From: a virus
Length of the DNA stretch: 20,234 nt
Reading direction: 5' to 3' (one strand)
Virus record (IMG/VR): IMGVR_UViG_3300032304_000654
Location: 1 to 20,234 of that record
Shown here piece after piece: positions 1 through 7,387 of the stretch (positions within the stretch are counted from its first letter, which is position 1; each line of letters opens with the position of its first letter). A model generated the notes under the pieces. The model did not search any database. It saw nothing but the letters and a program-made list of their open reading frames with translations, and was not told the origin of the DNA. Position numbers and translations under genes: made by a program.

Positions 1-1
1 A

Positions 2-157
2 ATCAAGCACTCACAGCGGTGGGTCGGGCTGACGGATGATGAAATCAAAGAAATTATAGGGCCGTGGGGGGATACGCCAATCAAAGGCTACACCCGCAAA
101 CTGTTTGACCAGATTGAAGCCAAACTGCGAGAGAAAAATGAGATACGGAATCCTTGA
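2..157 (+). CDS. Small phage protein, C-terminal part (5' end outside window)
   Basis: Open frame from the window edge to TGA at 155-157, giving at least 51 residues. The visible part contains LTDDEIKEIIGPWGDTP followed by a helix with KLFDQIEAKLREKN near the C-terminus. This pattern (a 'LTDDEI' turn, an aromatic/Gly segment, then an 'IEAKLREKN' end) is one I associate with small proteins of unknown function in phage early regions. It has no enzymatic motif. It overlaps the next gene by 20 nt (138-157), as expected in a tightly packed early operon. The real start lies left of position 1, so the full length is unknown. Confidence 0.6.
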   Translation: MKHSQRWVGLTDDEIKEIIGPWGDTPIKGYTRKLFDQIEAKLREKNEIRNP

Positions 158-281
158 CGACGAAGGCAAGGTTGTCCGGTGGGTCTGGCATATGCCGCCA
201 TACCCGCACATCGTGCAGAAAATCAAACGCCAGCGAAAGAAGAAACTGGACCTATCTAACGTACCGGAGGCTTTGTTTTGA
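138..281 (+). CDS. Small hypothetical phage protein (47 aa)
   Basis: ATG at 138, TGA at 279-281. The product is short and basic: an N-terminal MRYGILDDEGKVVRW segment that looks like a beta-hairpin, then an aromatic/proline patch (WHMPPYPHI) and a strongly basic stretch (KIKRQRKKK). A GAGAG-type purine run lies just upstream, inside the end of the preceding gene. It overlaps the previous gene by 20 nt and the next by 4 nt. The basic segment could bind nucleic acid, but that is only inference. The overlaps, the reading-frame continuity and the coding-like residue pattern support a real gene. Confidence 0.55.
   Translation: MRYGILDDEGKVVRWVWHMPPYPHIVQKIKRQRKKKLDLSNVPEALF
266..270 (+). promoter_or_regulatory. 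Ribosome-binding site deciding a TTG start
   Basis: GGAGG lies 7 nt upstream of TTG at 278-280. No ATG or GTG in that frame is better placed, so this site supports the rare TTG start of the next gene. The TTG overlaps the upstream stop codon as TTGA. Confidence 0.6.
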
Positions 282-502
282 AGACCATCATCCACGTTAA
301 CCAGCATGTAATCAAAGCCAACAATAAGAATGGAGAAAACAACCCCGTACTCACCGTAAAAACCTACAAAGACAACCGTTACGCGCACGATGTGCGTATC
401 AAAGGCCCTAGCAGAGTCGTTTATTCCCCCGACAAACCCCTGTCATGCGGGGCGCACGTGTGGATTGAGACTGAATCAGAAGTAGAAATTTTAGAGGGGT
501 GA
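278..502 (+). CDS. Conserved-type small phage protein (74 aa), TTG start
   Basis: Starts at TTG with a good GGAGG seven bases upstream and ends at TGA 500-502. The product begins MKTIIHVNQHVIKANNKN and continues through a segment with PVLTVKTYKDNRYAHDV, then GPSRVVYSPDKPLSCGA and an acidic end. It looks all-beta. I recognise the pattern 'HVNQHVIKAN...PVLTVKTYK...HGPSRVVYxPDKPLSCGAxVWIET' as a recurrent small phage protein of unknown function. There is one Cys and no catalytic motif. It sits in the run of small early genes upstream of the helicase and is probably co-transcribed with it. Confidence 0.65.
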   Translation: MKTIIHVNQHVIKANNKNGENNPVLTVKTYKDNRYAHDVRIKGPSRVVYSPDKPLSCGAHVWIETESEVEILEG

Positions 503-505
503 CAC

Positions 506-676
506 GTGATCATTAACGGCAAATTCATCAAAGACTGGGACAAGTCCCAGATCAGTACCGCTTACCAACGACCTAACCAATTCCGGTTAATCACTTGGGA
601 TATGGGCAGGGTTCAAAGCTGGCTGCTTGGCAAGCAACCACTGGCACGCACACTACTAGAGAAGGTGATTAGATAA
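506..676 (+). CDS. Small hypothetical protein (56 aa), GTG start
   Basis: GTG at 506 is preceded by AGAGGGG (493-499) at suitable spacing; TAA lies at 674-676. The product starts VIINGKFIKDWDKSQIS and ends with a predicted helix (TLLEKVIR). It has two Trp in the middle and no recognisable motif. The stop codon shares one base with the ATG of the next gene (TAATG), the usual arrangement for translational coupling. It is too short for a family assignment. The ribosome-binding site and the coupling argue that it is expressed. Confidence 0.55.
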   Translation: MIINGKFIKDWDKSQISTAYQRPNQFRLITWDMGRVQSWLLGKQPLARTLLEKVIR

Positions 677-1029
677 TGATTGATCCCGTAGTTGAGTATC
701 TTACAAACAATGGCGAAGGGTCCATCGCTACCATCGACATCCCGGGCCTGACCAAAAACGCTGTCAAGAGCAGACTAATTAAGTTAGTCAACGCTGGAGT
801 GCTGATTCGTAGGCCGGAAGTAATTCCGACTGGCAGCGGTAAAGATCGTATGCGCTGGCTGTACAGCTTGTCTGGTGTAGCTCCGGCACCTAAGCCCGTC
901 ACTCAGTCTGTGGCTAACAAACTCAGGGATAGGGCACTGGCAAACGAACCCGAGCACTACTTTTGTTTACGTAACTTGCCGAGATACACAAATGACTACG
1001 ACGAATATACCGCTGGTGAACATAGCTGA
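676..1029 (+). CDS. Winged-helix-like small protein (117 aa)
   Basis: ATG at 676, coupled to the preceding stop, with AGAAGG about 10 nt upstream; TGA at 1027-1029. Residues about 1-65 look like a winged helix-turn-helix. A helix containing VVEYLTNNGEG is followed by a recognition-helix-like segment with KNAVKSRLIKLVNAGVLIRR, then a wing with GKDRMRWLYSL. The 'xxLvxaGvLirR...YsL' pattern is typical of small MarR/ArsR-fold proteins in phages that control repetition of helix-wing contacts. The C-terminal 50 residues have no motif I recognise. It probably binds DNA, but the target is unknown. It overlaps the next gene by 38 nt. Confidence 0.6.
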   Translation: MIDPVVEYLTNNGEGSIATIDIPGLTKNAVKSRLIKLVNAGVLIRRPEVIPTGSGKDRMRWLYSLSGVAPAPKPVTQSVANKLRDRALANEPEHYFCLRNLPRYTNDYDEYTAGEHS

Positions 1030-1201
1030 CGCTTGGCTTGTGAACTACGGACCCGACTGGGTATCAGAGGATGAGATAAAGACCGATCCGTTTTTCTGGC
1101 AACAACTGCACAAGCTAATGTCTCGCGGGTTTCTTGAGTCTCAGTTCATGCTTTACACAAACAAGTTGCACTACAGGTTTATTCCGTATGGAGATAGTTG
1201 A
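992..1201 (+). CDS. Small hypothetical protein, possibly half a winged helix (69 aa)
   Basis: ATG at 992, TGA at 1199-1201. It overlaps the upstream gene by 38 nt and the helicase by 14 nt. The sequence has ADAWLVNYGPDWVSEDEI, then a helix with FWQQLHKLMSRGFLES and a strand pair ending LHYRFIPYGDS. The last part resembles the recognition helix plus wing of a winged helix, the same layout as in its upstream neighbour. No strong ribosome-binding site is visible, so translation probably depends on the upstream gene. A frameshift product joining the two proteins cannot be excluded but is not needed to explain the reading frames. Confidence 0.5.
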   Translation: MTTTNIPLVNIADAWLVNYGPDWVSEDEIKTDPFFWQQLHKLMSRGFLESQFMLYTNKLHYRFIPYGDS

Positions 1202-2750
1202 CAACAAGGCGCTGCTTTTCAGGACTCGCAATCCTCAGAAGTACAGCATCATTCCTAAGCACAAGGTGCTTGAGCAAGATGAAGACGGCATCTATCAAGT
1301 GGCTGTGTATTGGGGGCTGGACGAGGCTAGGGTGCTGCGCAACCTTGGCGTCAAAGATGTGCCGTCCCCGATCACAACAAGGTACGGCTGGCCCGGGCGG
1401 TTCAAACCCATGCAACATCAGATTGAAACGTCCGCGTTCTTGACGCTGTATCGCAGAGCTTTCTGCTTTAACGATCCGGGCACAGGTAAAACTATGTCCG
1501 CGTTGTGGGCTGCTGACTACTTGATGGAGCGCGGGTACGTGCGCCGTGTGCTTGTGCTGTGTCCACTATCTATTATGCAGTCGGCGTGGGTGCAGGATAT
1601 AAACAACTCCATCATGCACCGTAGCGTCATAGTCGCCCATCACCAGCAAGCATCGCGCCGGATTGAGATGATCCAGAAGGACTACGAGATCGTCATCACC
1701 AACTACGATGGGCTGGCGCTGATTGCACAAGAGATCAACAACGACGGCAGGTTCGATCTGATCATTGTCGATGAGGCGAACGCATACAAGAACTCAACCA
1801 CGCGCAGGTGGAAAGCACTGGCGTCAATCATTAAGCCGGACACCTACCTGTGGATGATGACGGGTACGCCTGCGTCGCAGTCACCCGTGGATGCGTACGG
1901 TCTGGCTAAGCTGGTCAATCCCAGCGGCATACCCAAGTTCTTGACGGCGTGGCGTGAGCAAGTGATGAACAAGCTCACCATGTTTAAGTGGGCACCGAAG
2001 CCTGACGCCGCGCAACAAGTGCACAAGGCGTTGCAACCAGCGATTAGATTTACGAAAGCCCAGTGCCTCGATCTGCCGCCCGTTGTCACGGTCACACGCG
2101 AAGTGCCCATGACCCCACAGCAGAACAAGTACTACAAGCAACTCAAAGATCAGTTGATGTTCTATGCCGCCGGGGAGACCATCAGCGCAGTCAACGCTGG
2201 CGTGGCGGTGAGCAAGCTGTTACAGATAAGTTGTGGAGCAGCATACACAGACGACAAGGAAGTGGTGGTCTTCGATGCCAGCCCACGCATGGCTGTGCTG
2301 GAGGAGATCATGGAGGAGACGGATCGCAAGGTGCTGATCTTCGCCATGTTCCGTACAAGTATGGACAGCATTGCCGCGCACCTAACCAAGCACGGGTATG
2401 CCAACGCACAGATCAACGGGGATGTGAGCGCCAGCAAACGCAACAAGATCATCCACGACTTCCAGAACACGGACAGCATCCGGGTGCTGGTCATGCAACC
2501 ACAAGCGGCGGCGCACGGGCTGACGCTGACTGCCGCTGACACGGTGGTGTTCTTTGGTCCGCTCATGTCTGTTGAGATGTATACACAGTGTATAGCCCGG
2601 GCAGATCGTAAGGGACAGGACTCAGACAAGGTGACTGTGGTTCACATCCAGAGCAGCACCATCGAGCGCGAACTGTTCTCGGCTATGCGCAACAAGGTGA
2701 ACGACCACACCCTGCTGGTCAAGTTGTTCAGCGAGGAAGTCAAACGATAA
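1188..2750 (+). CDS. SNF2-family superfamily 2 DNA helicase/ATPase (520 aa)
   Basis: ATP-driven DNA translocase of the DEAD/SNF2 class, presumably acting in phage DNA replication or recombination. I chose ATG 1188 over the longer open frame starting at 1134, because the residues before it are only the out-of-frame shadow of the upstream gene. Motifs by residue: PMQHQIE (Q-like, 74-80), Walker A DPGTGKT (96-102), VLCPLSIMQSAW (motif Ia, about 123-134), TNYDGL (171-176), motif II VDEAN (194-198, Asn where DEAH or DEAD is usual), motif III TGTP (225-228), an AAHGLTLTAAD motif V region, and motif VI QCIARADRKGQ (467-477). The two RecA-like lobes are complete and 520 residues is a normal length for compact phage SNF2 proteins. 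It overlaps the previous gene by 14 nt and has only a weak AGG upstream. Confidence 0.88.
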   Translation: MEIVDNKALLFRTRNPQKYSIIPKHKVLEQDEDGIYQVAVYWGLDEARVLRNLGVKDVPSPITTRYGWPGRFKPMQHQIETSAFLTLYRRAFCFNDPGTGKTMSALWAADYLMERGYVRRVLVLCPLSIMQSAWVQDINNSIMHRSVIVAHHQQASRRIEMIQKDYEIVITNYDGLALIAQEINNDGRFDLIIVDEANAYKNSTTRRWKALASIIKPDTYLWMMTGTPASQSPVDAYGLAKLVNPSGIPKFLTAWREQVMNKLTMFKWAPKPDAAQQVHKALQPAIRFTKAQCLDLPPVVTVTREVPMTPQQNKYYKQLKDQLMFYAAGETISAVNAGVAVSKLLQISCGAAYTDDKEVVVFDASPRMAVLEEIMEETDRKVLIFAMFRTSMDSIAAHLTKHGYANAQINGDVSASKRNKIIHDFQNTDSIRVLVMQPQAAAHGLTLTAADTVVFFGPLMSVEMYTQCIARADRKGQDSDKVTVVHIQSSTIERELFSAMRNKVNDHTLLVKLFSEEVKR

Positions 2751-2757
2751 ACAGCAC

Positions 2758-2786
2758 TTGCATTCCCCAGAAGTTACCTGTAAACT
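2758..2786 (+). promoter_or_regulatory. Candidate sigma-70-type promoter
   Basis: TTGCAT (2758-2763), a 17-nt spacer, then TAAACT (2781-2786), lying in the 62-nt gap between the helicase and the next gene. The sequence TG directly precedes the -10 element. Transcription would begin just before the strong AAGGAGAAG ribosome-binding site (2801-2809). This is the only gap in the left block long enough for a full promoter, which supports the call. The boxes match the consensus only partly. Confidence 0.4.
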
Positions 2787-2812
2787 GTCAAACACTAGAC
2801 AAGGAGAAGTAG

Positions 2813-3232
2813 ATGCCTGACGAAGCCAACGATTTGGCGGTTGTCCCTATGGACAAACTCGCCAAGGTGTACCGTAAGATGGCGGCACGGATTCAAACAC
2901 TCACCTCTGAGTACGAGAATGCTGTCGAGGAAATCAAGATTCAGCAGGAGCAGATCAAGAATGCTCTGAAGGATCAGATGCTTGCCCTTGGGCTGGCGTC
3001 TGTGCGCACGACCGAAGGTACCGTAACACTGTCAACCAAGACACGTTACAACACGCAGGACTGGGATGCCTTCAAGCAGTTCGTTATTGCCAACGATGCG
3101 GTCGATCTTCTGGAGAAACGTATCCATCAAACCAATATGGCTTCGTTCCTTGAAGAGAATCCCGGTTCAGTTCCCCCCGGACTCAACTCCGTGCAGGAGT
3201 ATGGAGTCTCTGTTCGCAAACCCACTAAGTGA
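2813..3232 (+). CDS. Coiled-coil phage protein of replication operon (139 aa)
   Basis: ATG at 2813 with a strong AAGGAGAAG three bases upstream; TGA at 3230-3232. Residues about 12-60 form a long charged helix (KVYRKMAARIQTLTSEYENA onward) likely to be a coiled coil. A beta-hairpin follows (ASVRTTEGTVTLSTKTRYN), then a helical C-terminal part with DWDAFKQFV and LEKRIHQTNMASFLEENPG. The architecture 'helix, GxxSVRTxxGTxxLST, DWDxFxxFVxxN, LLExRVxxTAVxxYLEENGxLPPG' recurs in phage proteins next to single-strand-binding proteins. The function is not established. It resembles Siphovirus Gp157 in layout, but I do not assign it there. It ends 6 nt before the next gene. Confidence 0.65.
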   Translation: MPDEANDLAVVPMDKLAKVYRKMAARIQTLTSEYENAVEEIKIQQEQIKNALKDQMLALGLASVRTTEGTVTLSTKTRYNTQDWDAFKQFVIANDAVDLLEKRIHQTNMASFLEENPGSVPPGLNSVQEYGVSVRKPTK

Positions 3233-3238
3233 GGCTGT

Positions 3239-4150
3239 ATGTCTAACGTAACTATGTTCAATCCGGCACAAGTACCCGCTCACGTTCGTGCCCGTGGCGA
3301 GCTTTCAGCCATGGCTAAGTCCTTGGCTGGCGGTGCAGTCGGTGGCGGCAAGCGCATCTCCATCAAGGGCGGGGTCTTCCGTCTCATGGCTGGTGGTAAG
3401 GAAGTAGCGGCTATTGAGGATCGCTTTCTTGATGTCGTGTTTGTCAACGCCGCGCCTAACATTGGACGCACCTTCTATGCTAAAGCCTACGACGGAGACG
3501 CTAACGCGCCTGACTGCTGGTCTGCTGATGGCAAGACGCCAAGCCCTGACTCAAGTAACAAGCAGCATGACCAGTGCGATGGGTGCCCCAAGAACATCGC
3601 TGGTTCTGGTCAGGGTAATTCTCGCGCTTGCCGTTTCCAGCAACGTCTTGCTGTTGTGCTTGCTAATGATGTGGGCGGGGATGTTCTCCAGCTAGCGCTA
3701 CCAGCTACGTCGCTGTTTGGTAAGGGTGATGCGGACCAGCGCCCACTCCAAGAGTACGCGCGCTACCTTGCGGCACAGAATGTAGATCCCGCTGACGTTG
3801 TTACTCGCATGAAGTTCGACACCAAGAGTGAGTCGCCCAAGCTCACGTTCAAGGCTATGCGCTGGATTGATGCGGACGAGCAAGTGACCATCAAGTCGCA
3901 GAGCGAGTCGGACGATGCGGTCAAAGCAATCACCATGACGGTTGCCAAGATGGATAACGTCAAAGCTCCGGCCCCGTTGATGGCTACGCCGCGCCCTGCC
4001 CCCAAGGCAGAGCCGAAGAAGACCGAGGCGCTGGTTGCAGACGAAGCTGAAGAGCCAGTCGTGCGCAAGGAAGAGAAGAAGCCTAGCGCAGTACCCACAA
4101 AAAAGAGTAGCCTAGCGGCTATGGTTGACGACTGGGACGACGAAGCTTAA
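3239..4150 (+). CDS. Candidate single-stranded-DNA-binding protein (303 aa)
   Basis: ATG at 3239 with GAGG (3231-3234) close upstream; TAA at 4148-4150. Residues 40-85 look like beta strands (ISIKGGVFRLMAGGKEV, DVVFVNAAPNIGRTFYAKAY). Four cysteines (C93, C113, C116, C131; spacing CX19CX2CX14C) could bind one zinc inside an OB-like fold, as in T4 gp32-type proteins. The last 75 residues are Pro/Ala/Lys/Glu-rich and disordered-looking. They end in the acidic aromatic tip DDWDDEA, comparable to the acidic tails by which single-strand-binding proteins recruit partners. Its position between a helicase and a primase-helicase fits that role. The assignment rests on architecture and context, not on a recognised signature. 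Confidence 0.55.
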   Translation: MSNVTMFNPAQVPAHVRARGELSAMAKSLAGGAVGGGKRISIKGGVFRLMAGGKEVAAIEDRFLDVVFVNAAPNIGRTFYAKAYDGDANAPDCWSADGKTPSPDSSNKQHDQCDGCPKNIAGSGQGNSRACRFQQRLAVVLANDVGGDVLQLALPATSLFGKGDADQRPLQEYARYLAAQNVDPADVVTRMKFDTKSESPKLTFKAMRWIDADEQVTIKSQSESDDAVKAITMTVAKMDNVKAPAPLMATPRPAPKAEPKKTEALVADEAEEPVVRKEEKKPSAVPTKKSSLAAMVDDWDDEA

Positions 4151-4183
4151 AGGGAGGGGGGCGCAAGCCCCCCAAATATTCAC
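4150..4183 (+). promoter_or_regulatory. GC-rich hairpin between ribosome-binding site and start codon
   Basis: GGGGGGC-GCAA-GCCCCCC (4156-4173) forms a perfect 7-bp stem closed by a GCAA tetraloop. The purine-rich AAGGGA (4150-4155) lies directly before the stem, and AAATATTCAC then ATG (4184) follow. Unfolded, the ribosome-binding site is 28 nt from the ATG, which is too far. Folded, the gap is 10 nt. The stem is followed by only a short A/T run, so intrinsic termination is possible but weak. Confidence 0.5.
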
Positions 4184-4462
4184 ATGGCATATTCACAGAA
4201 ACTTATTGACGAGGTAGCCGCCGCCCCCAAGACGCTGGGTAACCAGCTAGGGCGGTGGGCTATTCACCGGGACTTCTCCGTCCTGCGGGTGGCGCACATT
4301 ACTGGCGCGTCTCGACAGTCTGTATACAACTGGTTTAGTGGTGGAGAAGTTTTCGTGGCCTACAAACCTATAGTGGAGGCGTTGATTAAGATCTTAAAAG
4401 CCAACGTCGATCCTGACGTTGCGCACGAAGAGGCATGCAAGGCATTCAAGATAAACCCGTAA
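4184..4462 (+). CDS. Small helix-turn-helix DNA-binding protein (92 aa)
   Basis: ATG at 4184, TAA at 4460-4462. Residues about 33-52 (VLRVAHITGASRQSVYNWF) form a Cro/XRE-type helix-turn-helix; 'ITGASRQxVYNWFxGG' is a pattern I recognise from phage regulators of about 90 residues. The N-terminal MAYSQKLIDE and a C-terminal helical stretch (VEALIKILKA) flank it. Likely role: a transcriptional regulator of the early region or a replication accessory protein. Its only ribosome-binding site is across a stable hairpin, so its synthesis may be tuned by RNA structure. It is 12 nt upstream of the primase gene and probably shares its transcript. Confidence 0.7.
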   Translation: MAYSQKLIDEVAAAPKTLGNQLGRWAIHRDFSVLRVAHITGASRQSVYNWFSGGEVFVAYKPIVEALIKILKANVDPDVAHEEACKAFKINP

Positions 4463-4474
4463 CTGGGAAAGCTA

Positions 4475-7387
4475 ATGACACTACCGCTGAGATTTCTAGC
4501 GGAGGTTCTGCCGTCCCCGGGAGATGGGTACTATTGCGCGGTAGAGCTTTCAAACACTAAAGAACACATCTTTGTAAAACAAATTGAGGAGATTGACCAG
4601 CCTGTAGAAGACTGGTTGCAGAAGCGATACGACATTTACTTTGCGCTAGCCACATTCAAGACGGCAAGTAATCGCCGCGCAACGAATGCTTTTCAGATCC
4701 GTTCGTTCTTTCTGGATATGGACGGGTACGCCTCACGCAAGGAGGCGGCGCTATCACTGGACGCATTTCTTGAAAAGACAGGGCTGAATGGTCTCGGCAT
4801 GCCATGGTTGGTTAACTCTGGCGGTGGGCTGCATGTGTATTGGCCGCTTACCGAGCCGGTCGATGTTGTTGACTGGAAGCCAGTAGCTGAAGATCTCAAA
4901 CGCCTGTGCAAACAGGAAGGTCTTCGTATCGACATGACTGTCACGGCTGACGCCGCACGGGTGCTGCGCATCCCGGGCACGATGAATTTCAAGAAGAAGT
5001 ACCCAACACCACGGGAAGTTAAGCTGCTGGCTGAAGGTGACAACTTCGCCTTTGCTGACATTGTGAAGTGCATTGCCGATCACCTTGTCGAACCCAGCCC
5101 AATGGGGGCACCGCCGCTACAACTCCCCGGTACGCGCCCATCCAAAGATACTAGCGCGGCTAAGCTGACTCTGATATCTAATAGCGCGACATCGTTTGCG
5201 CTGATGGAGAAGAACAGCGACTGTGCTCAGATCAAGTTCTACCGTGACAACGCGGCTGATGATGGGATGGAGCCACTATGGCGCGGGCTTCTGTCGTGGG
5301 CAAAGGTTTGTGAAGATGGCGAAGAAGCTGCCCGTGAGCTTAGCGCCCTGCACCCATACGATGAAGATCGTATGCGCAACAAACTTGCGGAGATCAAGGG
5401 TCCGTACCCATGCCGCAAGATGGACAGCGAGAACCCGGGTGTGTGTACATCGTGTGTACACGCAGGAGCAATCACGAATCCGCTAATCATGGGGCGCGTG
5501 ATCAAGACCGACAACACAGAGAAAGAGATACAGCTAACAGCCGAGCAGATCCTTGAAGCAGACGAGGATGAGGAGGAGTTGCCGCTCGCCTCAACGCTAT
5601 CTGTTATCAGACCAGAGCCGCCACGTGGGTACAGTTATGGCGTGAACGGTGGGGTATACGCCGAGCGGGAAGAGAAGGATGAGCAGACCAAGAAGAAAGT
5701 AAAGAAGACTGTGCAGATACTGCCATACGATTTGTTTGTGGTTCATATTCTTAAACAGGACTCCGATCATCTGGTTAACTTAGCCGCGACACGACCCGAA
5801 GGTACAACGATTATTAACATGCCACAGAAGGCTGTGGTCAGCAAAGAAGAGACGGTCAAGTGGTTGGCTAATCAGAACGTGCTGGCTTCATTCGGGCAGA
5901 ACAACGACAAGAACTTGTTCGACTACGTGCGGGCTTCTGTTGAACAGGCGTCACTCACAAAGAAAGTACTGGTTGTTCCCAAACAATTTGGTTGGCAAGA
6001 AGACGAGTCGTTTGTCTACAACGAGCGTGTGTTCTACAAGAACGGTGCGGTAGCGCAGATACCCATGCCCGGGCTTGAGAACATCAACCGGAACACGTGC
6101 AGTAAGGGGACGCTTGATGGGTGGCGCGATGCTTGGACCACGATCTTTATCAAGCGCAAGATGTATGACCTGCTGGCCTGTGCCATGGACAGCTTCGGTT
6201 CTATCCTCATGCAGTTCACACAGTTTGAGGGGTTCGTCTGGCACCTTGGTGGCAAGACATCTGGCACAGGTAAGTCTCTGACACTCAGCGCCAAGGCTGG
6301 GGTTTGGGGGCATCCGGTGCGTTACCGCACAGGTAAGGGCACATCTCCTGTAGCCATGCAGAACCGCGCCGGTATCTTGAACAGTATGCCTCTGCTGATT
6401 GATGAGATCACCAGCACTCAGCGCGACAACATGGAGTGGGCACCGGGGTTTATCTTCAACCACACAGAAGGTCAGGGCAAGGAGCGCATGGAGTCTAGCG
6501 CCAACAAGGAGCGGATCAACGACACCAACTGGCACTCGACTGTGACCATGACTTCCAACGAGGTGCTGACTGACTACATGGCCGGTGCGAGGAAGTTCAG
6601 TTCCAACGGCGAGCTTCGCCGGTTTCTGGAGTGGACGCCCAGTGTTGCGTTGCAGTGGAACCCAGAGGAGTTGGAGGCGGTTCGTGCTTTGAAGATGCAC
6701 TTCGGTGTAGCAGGAGAAGCGTTTATCCGCTGGGCGGTAAAGAACCAATCAACCGTCAGGCGGTTAGTTGAAGACACGTACAACCAACTCAAAGTTGAGA
6801 TGTCTTTCTCTGGGGATGAGCGTTACTGGAACGCGGGTACAGCATCAACTGTAGCGGCTTGCATTCTTACGAGCAGACAGTACAGCAACATCATTGATGT
6901 GCCTGTGCTCAACATTATCGACTCGCTCAAGGACAAGGTTAATCACTCACGCTCAGTGATAAGGAACAGCATCCGTACTGCGGAGGATGTTCTCAACGCC
7001 TACACCCGGGACAACTATGGCGGGTTCATCGTTCTCAAGCGCCAGCCAAACGGCGAGACTGCCGCAAGCTGGGGCGACGGGTCCATGTTTAGCGGTCCTG
7101 TTATCCGGTCGAAGATCCTTGGGCGGGTTGAGTTTGAGGTCAGCAAGGAAGGCTATGTGGACTACTTCATTGAGGAGCAGTTACTCAAGGAGCATTGCGT
7201 GAGTATGAGCTACGGCTACTCCGACTTTAAGTTTGAGCTTAGCAAGAACTACGTGGTGACGGTCGTCAAGAAGGACATGCTGGCACGAACCAAGGGTCCG
7301 CTGCTACGGGTCAACGCTCTACACATCTGTCGTAAGAAAGCGCATGAAGCTGAAAATTCACTACCCGTGGAAACAACTGAGACGTAA
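4475..7387 (+). CDS. Primase-helicase: AEP-type primase plus DUF927 ATPase (970 aa)
   Basis: Bifunctional replication protein. Residues about 50-185 form an archaeo-eukaryotic-type primase: FFLDMDGY (78-85, metal-binding D81 and D83), NSGGGLHVYW (114-123, nucleotide-binding His120), and RIPGTMNFKKK (165-175). A Cys/His cluster (C313, C324, C327, H329) follows a helical domain and resembles the zinc-binding linker of phage primases. Residues about 375-800 match DUF927-type P-loop ATPases: FGWQEDESFVYNERVF, Walker A GGKTSGTGKS (592-601), Walker B LLIDE (640-644), and TMTSNE (691-696) with ELRRFLEW (713-720) as sensor and arginine-finger candidates. The acidic stretch at 361-370 is a linker. It is complete. 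It probably primes and unwinds DNA together with the SNF2 helicase and the candidate single-strand-binding protein. Ribosome-binding site GGGAAA is modest. Confidence 0.88.
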   Translation: MTLPLRFLAEVLPSPGDGYYCAVELSNTKEHIFVKQIEEIDQPVEDWLQKRYDIYFALATFKTASNRRATNAFQIRSFFLDMDGYASRKEAALSLDAFLEKTGLNGLGMPWLVNSGGGLHVYWPLTEPVDVVDWKPVAEDLKRLCKQEGLRIDMTVTADAARVLRIPGTMNFKKKYPTPREVKLLAEGDNFAFADIVKCIADHLVEPSPMGAPPLQLPGTRPSKDTSAAKLTLISNSATSFALMEKNSDCAQIKFYRDNAADDGMEPLWRGLLSWAKVCEDGEEAARELSALHPYDEDRMRNKLAEIKGPYPCRKMDSENPGVCTSCVHAGAITNPLIMGRVIKTDNTEKEIQLTAEQILEADEDEEELPLASTLSVIRPEPPRGYSYGVNGGVYAEREEKDEQTKKKVKKTVQILPYDLFVVHILKQDSDHLVNLAATRPEGTTIINMPQKAVVSKEETVKWLANQNVLASFGQNNDKNLFDYVRASVEQASLTKKVLVVPKQFGWQEDESFVYNERVFYKNGAVAQIPMPGLENINRNTCSKGTLDGWRDAWTTIFIKRKMYDLLACAMDSFGSILMQFTQFEGFVWHLGGKTSGTGKSLTLSAKAGVWGHPVRYRTGKGTSPVAMQNRAGILNSMPLLIDEITSTQRDNMEWAPGFIFNHTEGQGKERMESSANKERINDTNWHSTVTMTSNEVLTDYMAGARKFSSNGELRRFLEWTPSVALQWNPEELEAVRALKMHFGVAGEAFIRWAVKNQSTVRRLVEDTYNQLKVEMSFSGDERYWNAGTASTVAACILTSRQYSNIIDVPVLNIIDSLKDKVNHSRSVIRNSIRTAEDVLNAYTRDNYGGFIVLKRQPNGETAASWGDGSMFSGPVIRSKILGRVEFEVSKEGYVDYFIEEQLLKEHCVSMSYGYSDFKFELSKNYVVTVVKKDMLARTKGPLLRVNALHICRKKAHEAENSLPVETTET

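Noticed and set aside
604-611. KOPS-like octamer GGGCAGGG (also the reverse complement at 3994-4001), possible target of the FtsK-gamma-like domain
   Set aside because: A pattern with seven fixed bases is expected two or three times by chance in 20 kb on both strands, so the hits have no weight; the host KOPS is also unknown.
5951-6748. 265-codon minus-strand open frame inside the primase-helicase
   Set aside because: It overlaps the Walker A and B coding region of a clear gene on the other strand, and no motif is seen in its translation.
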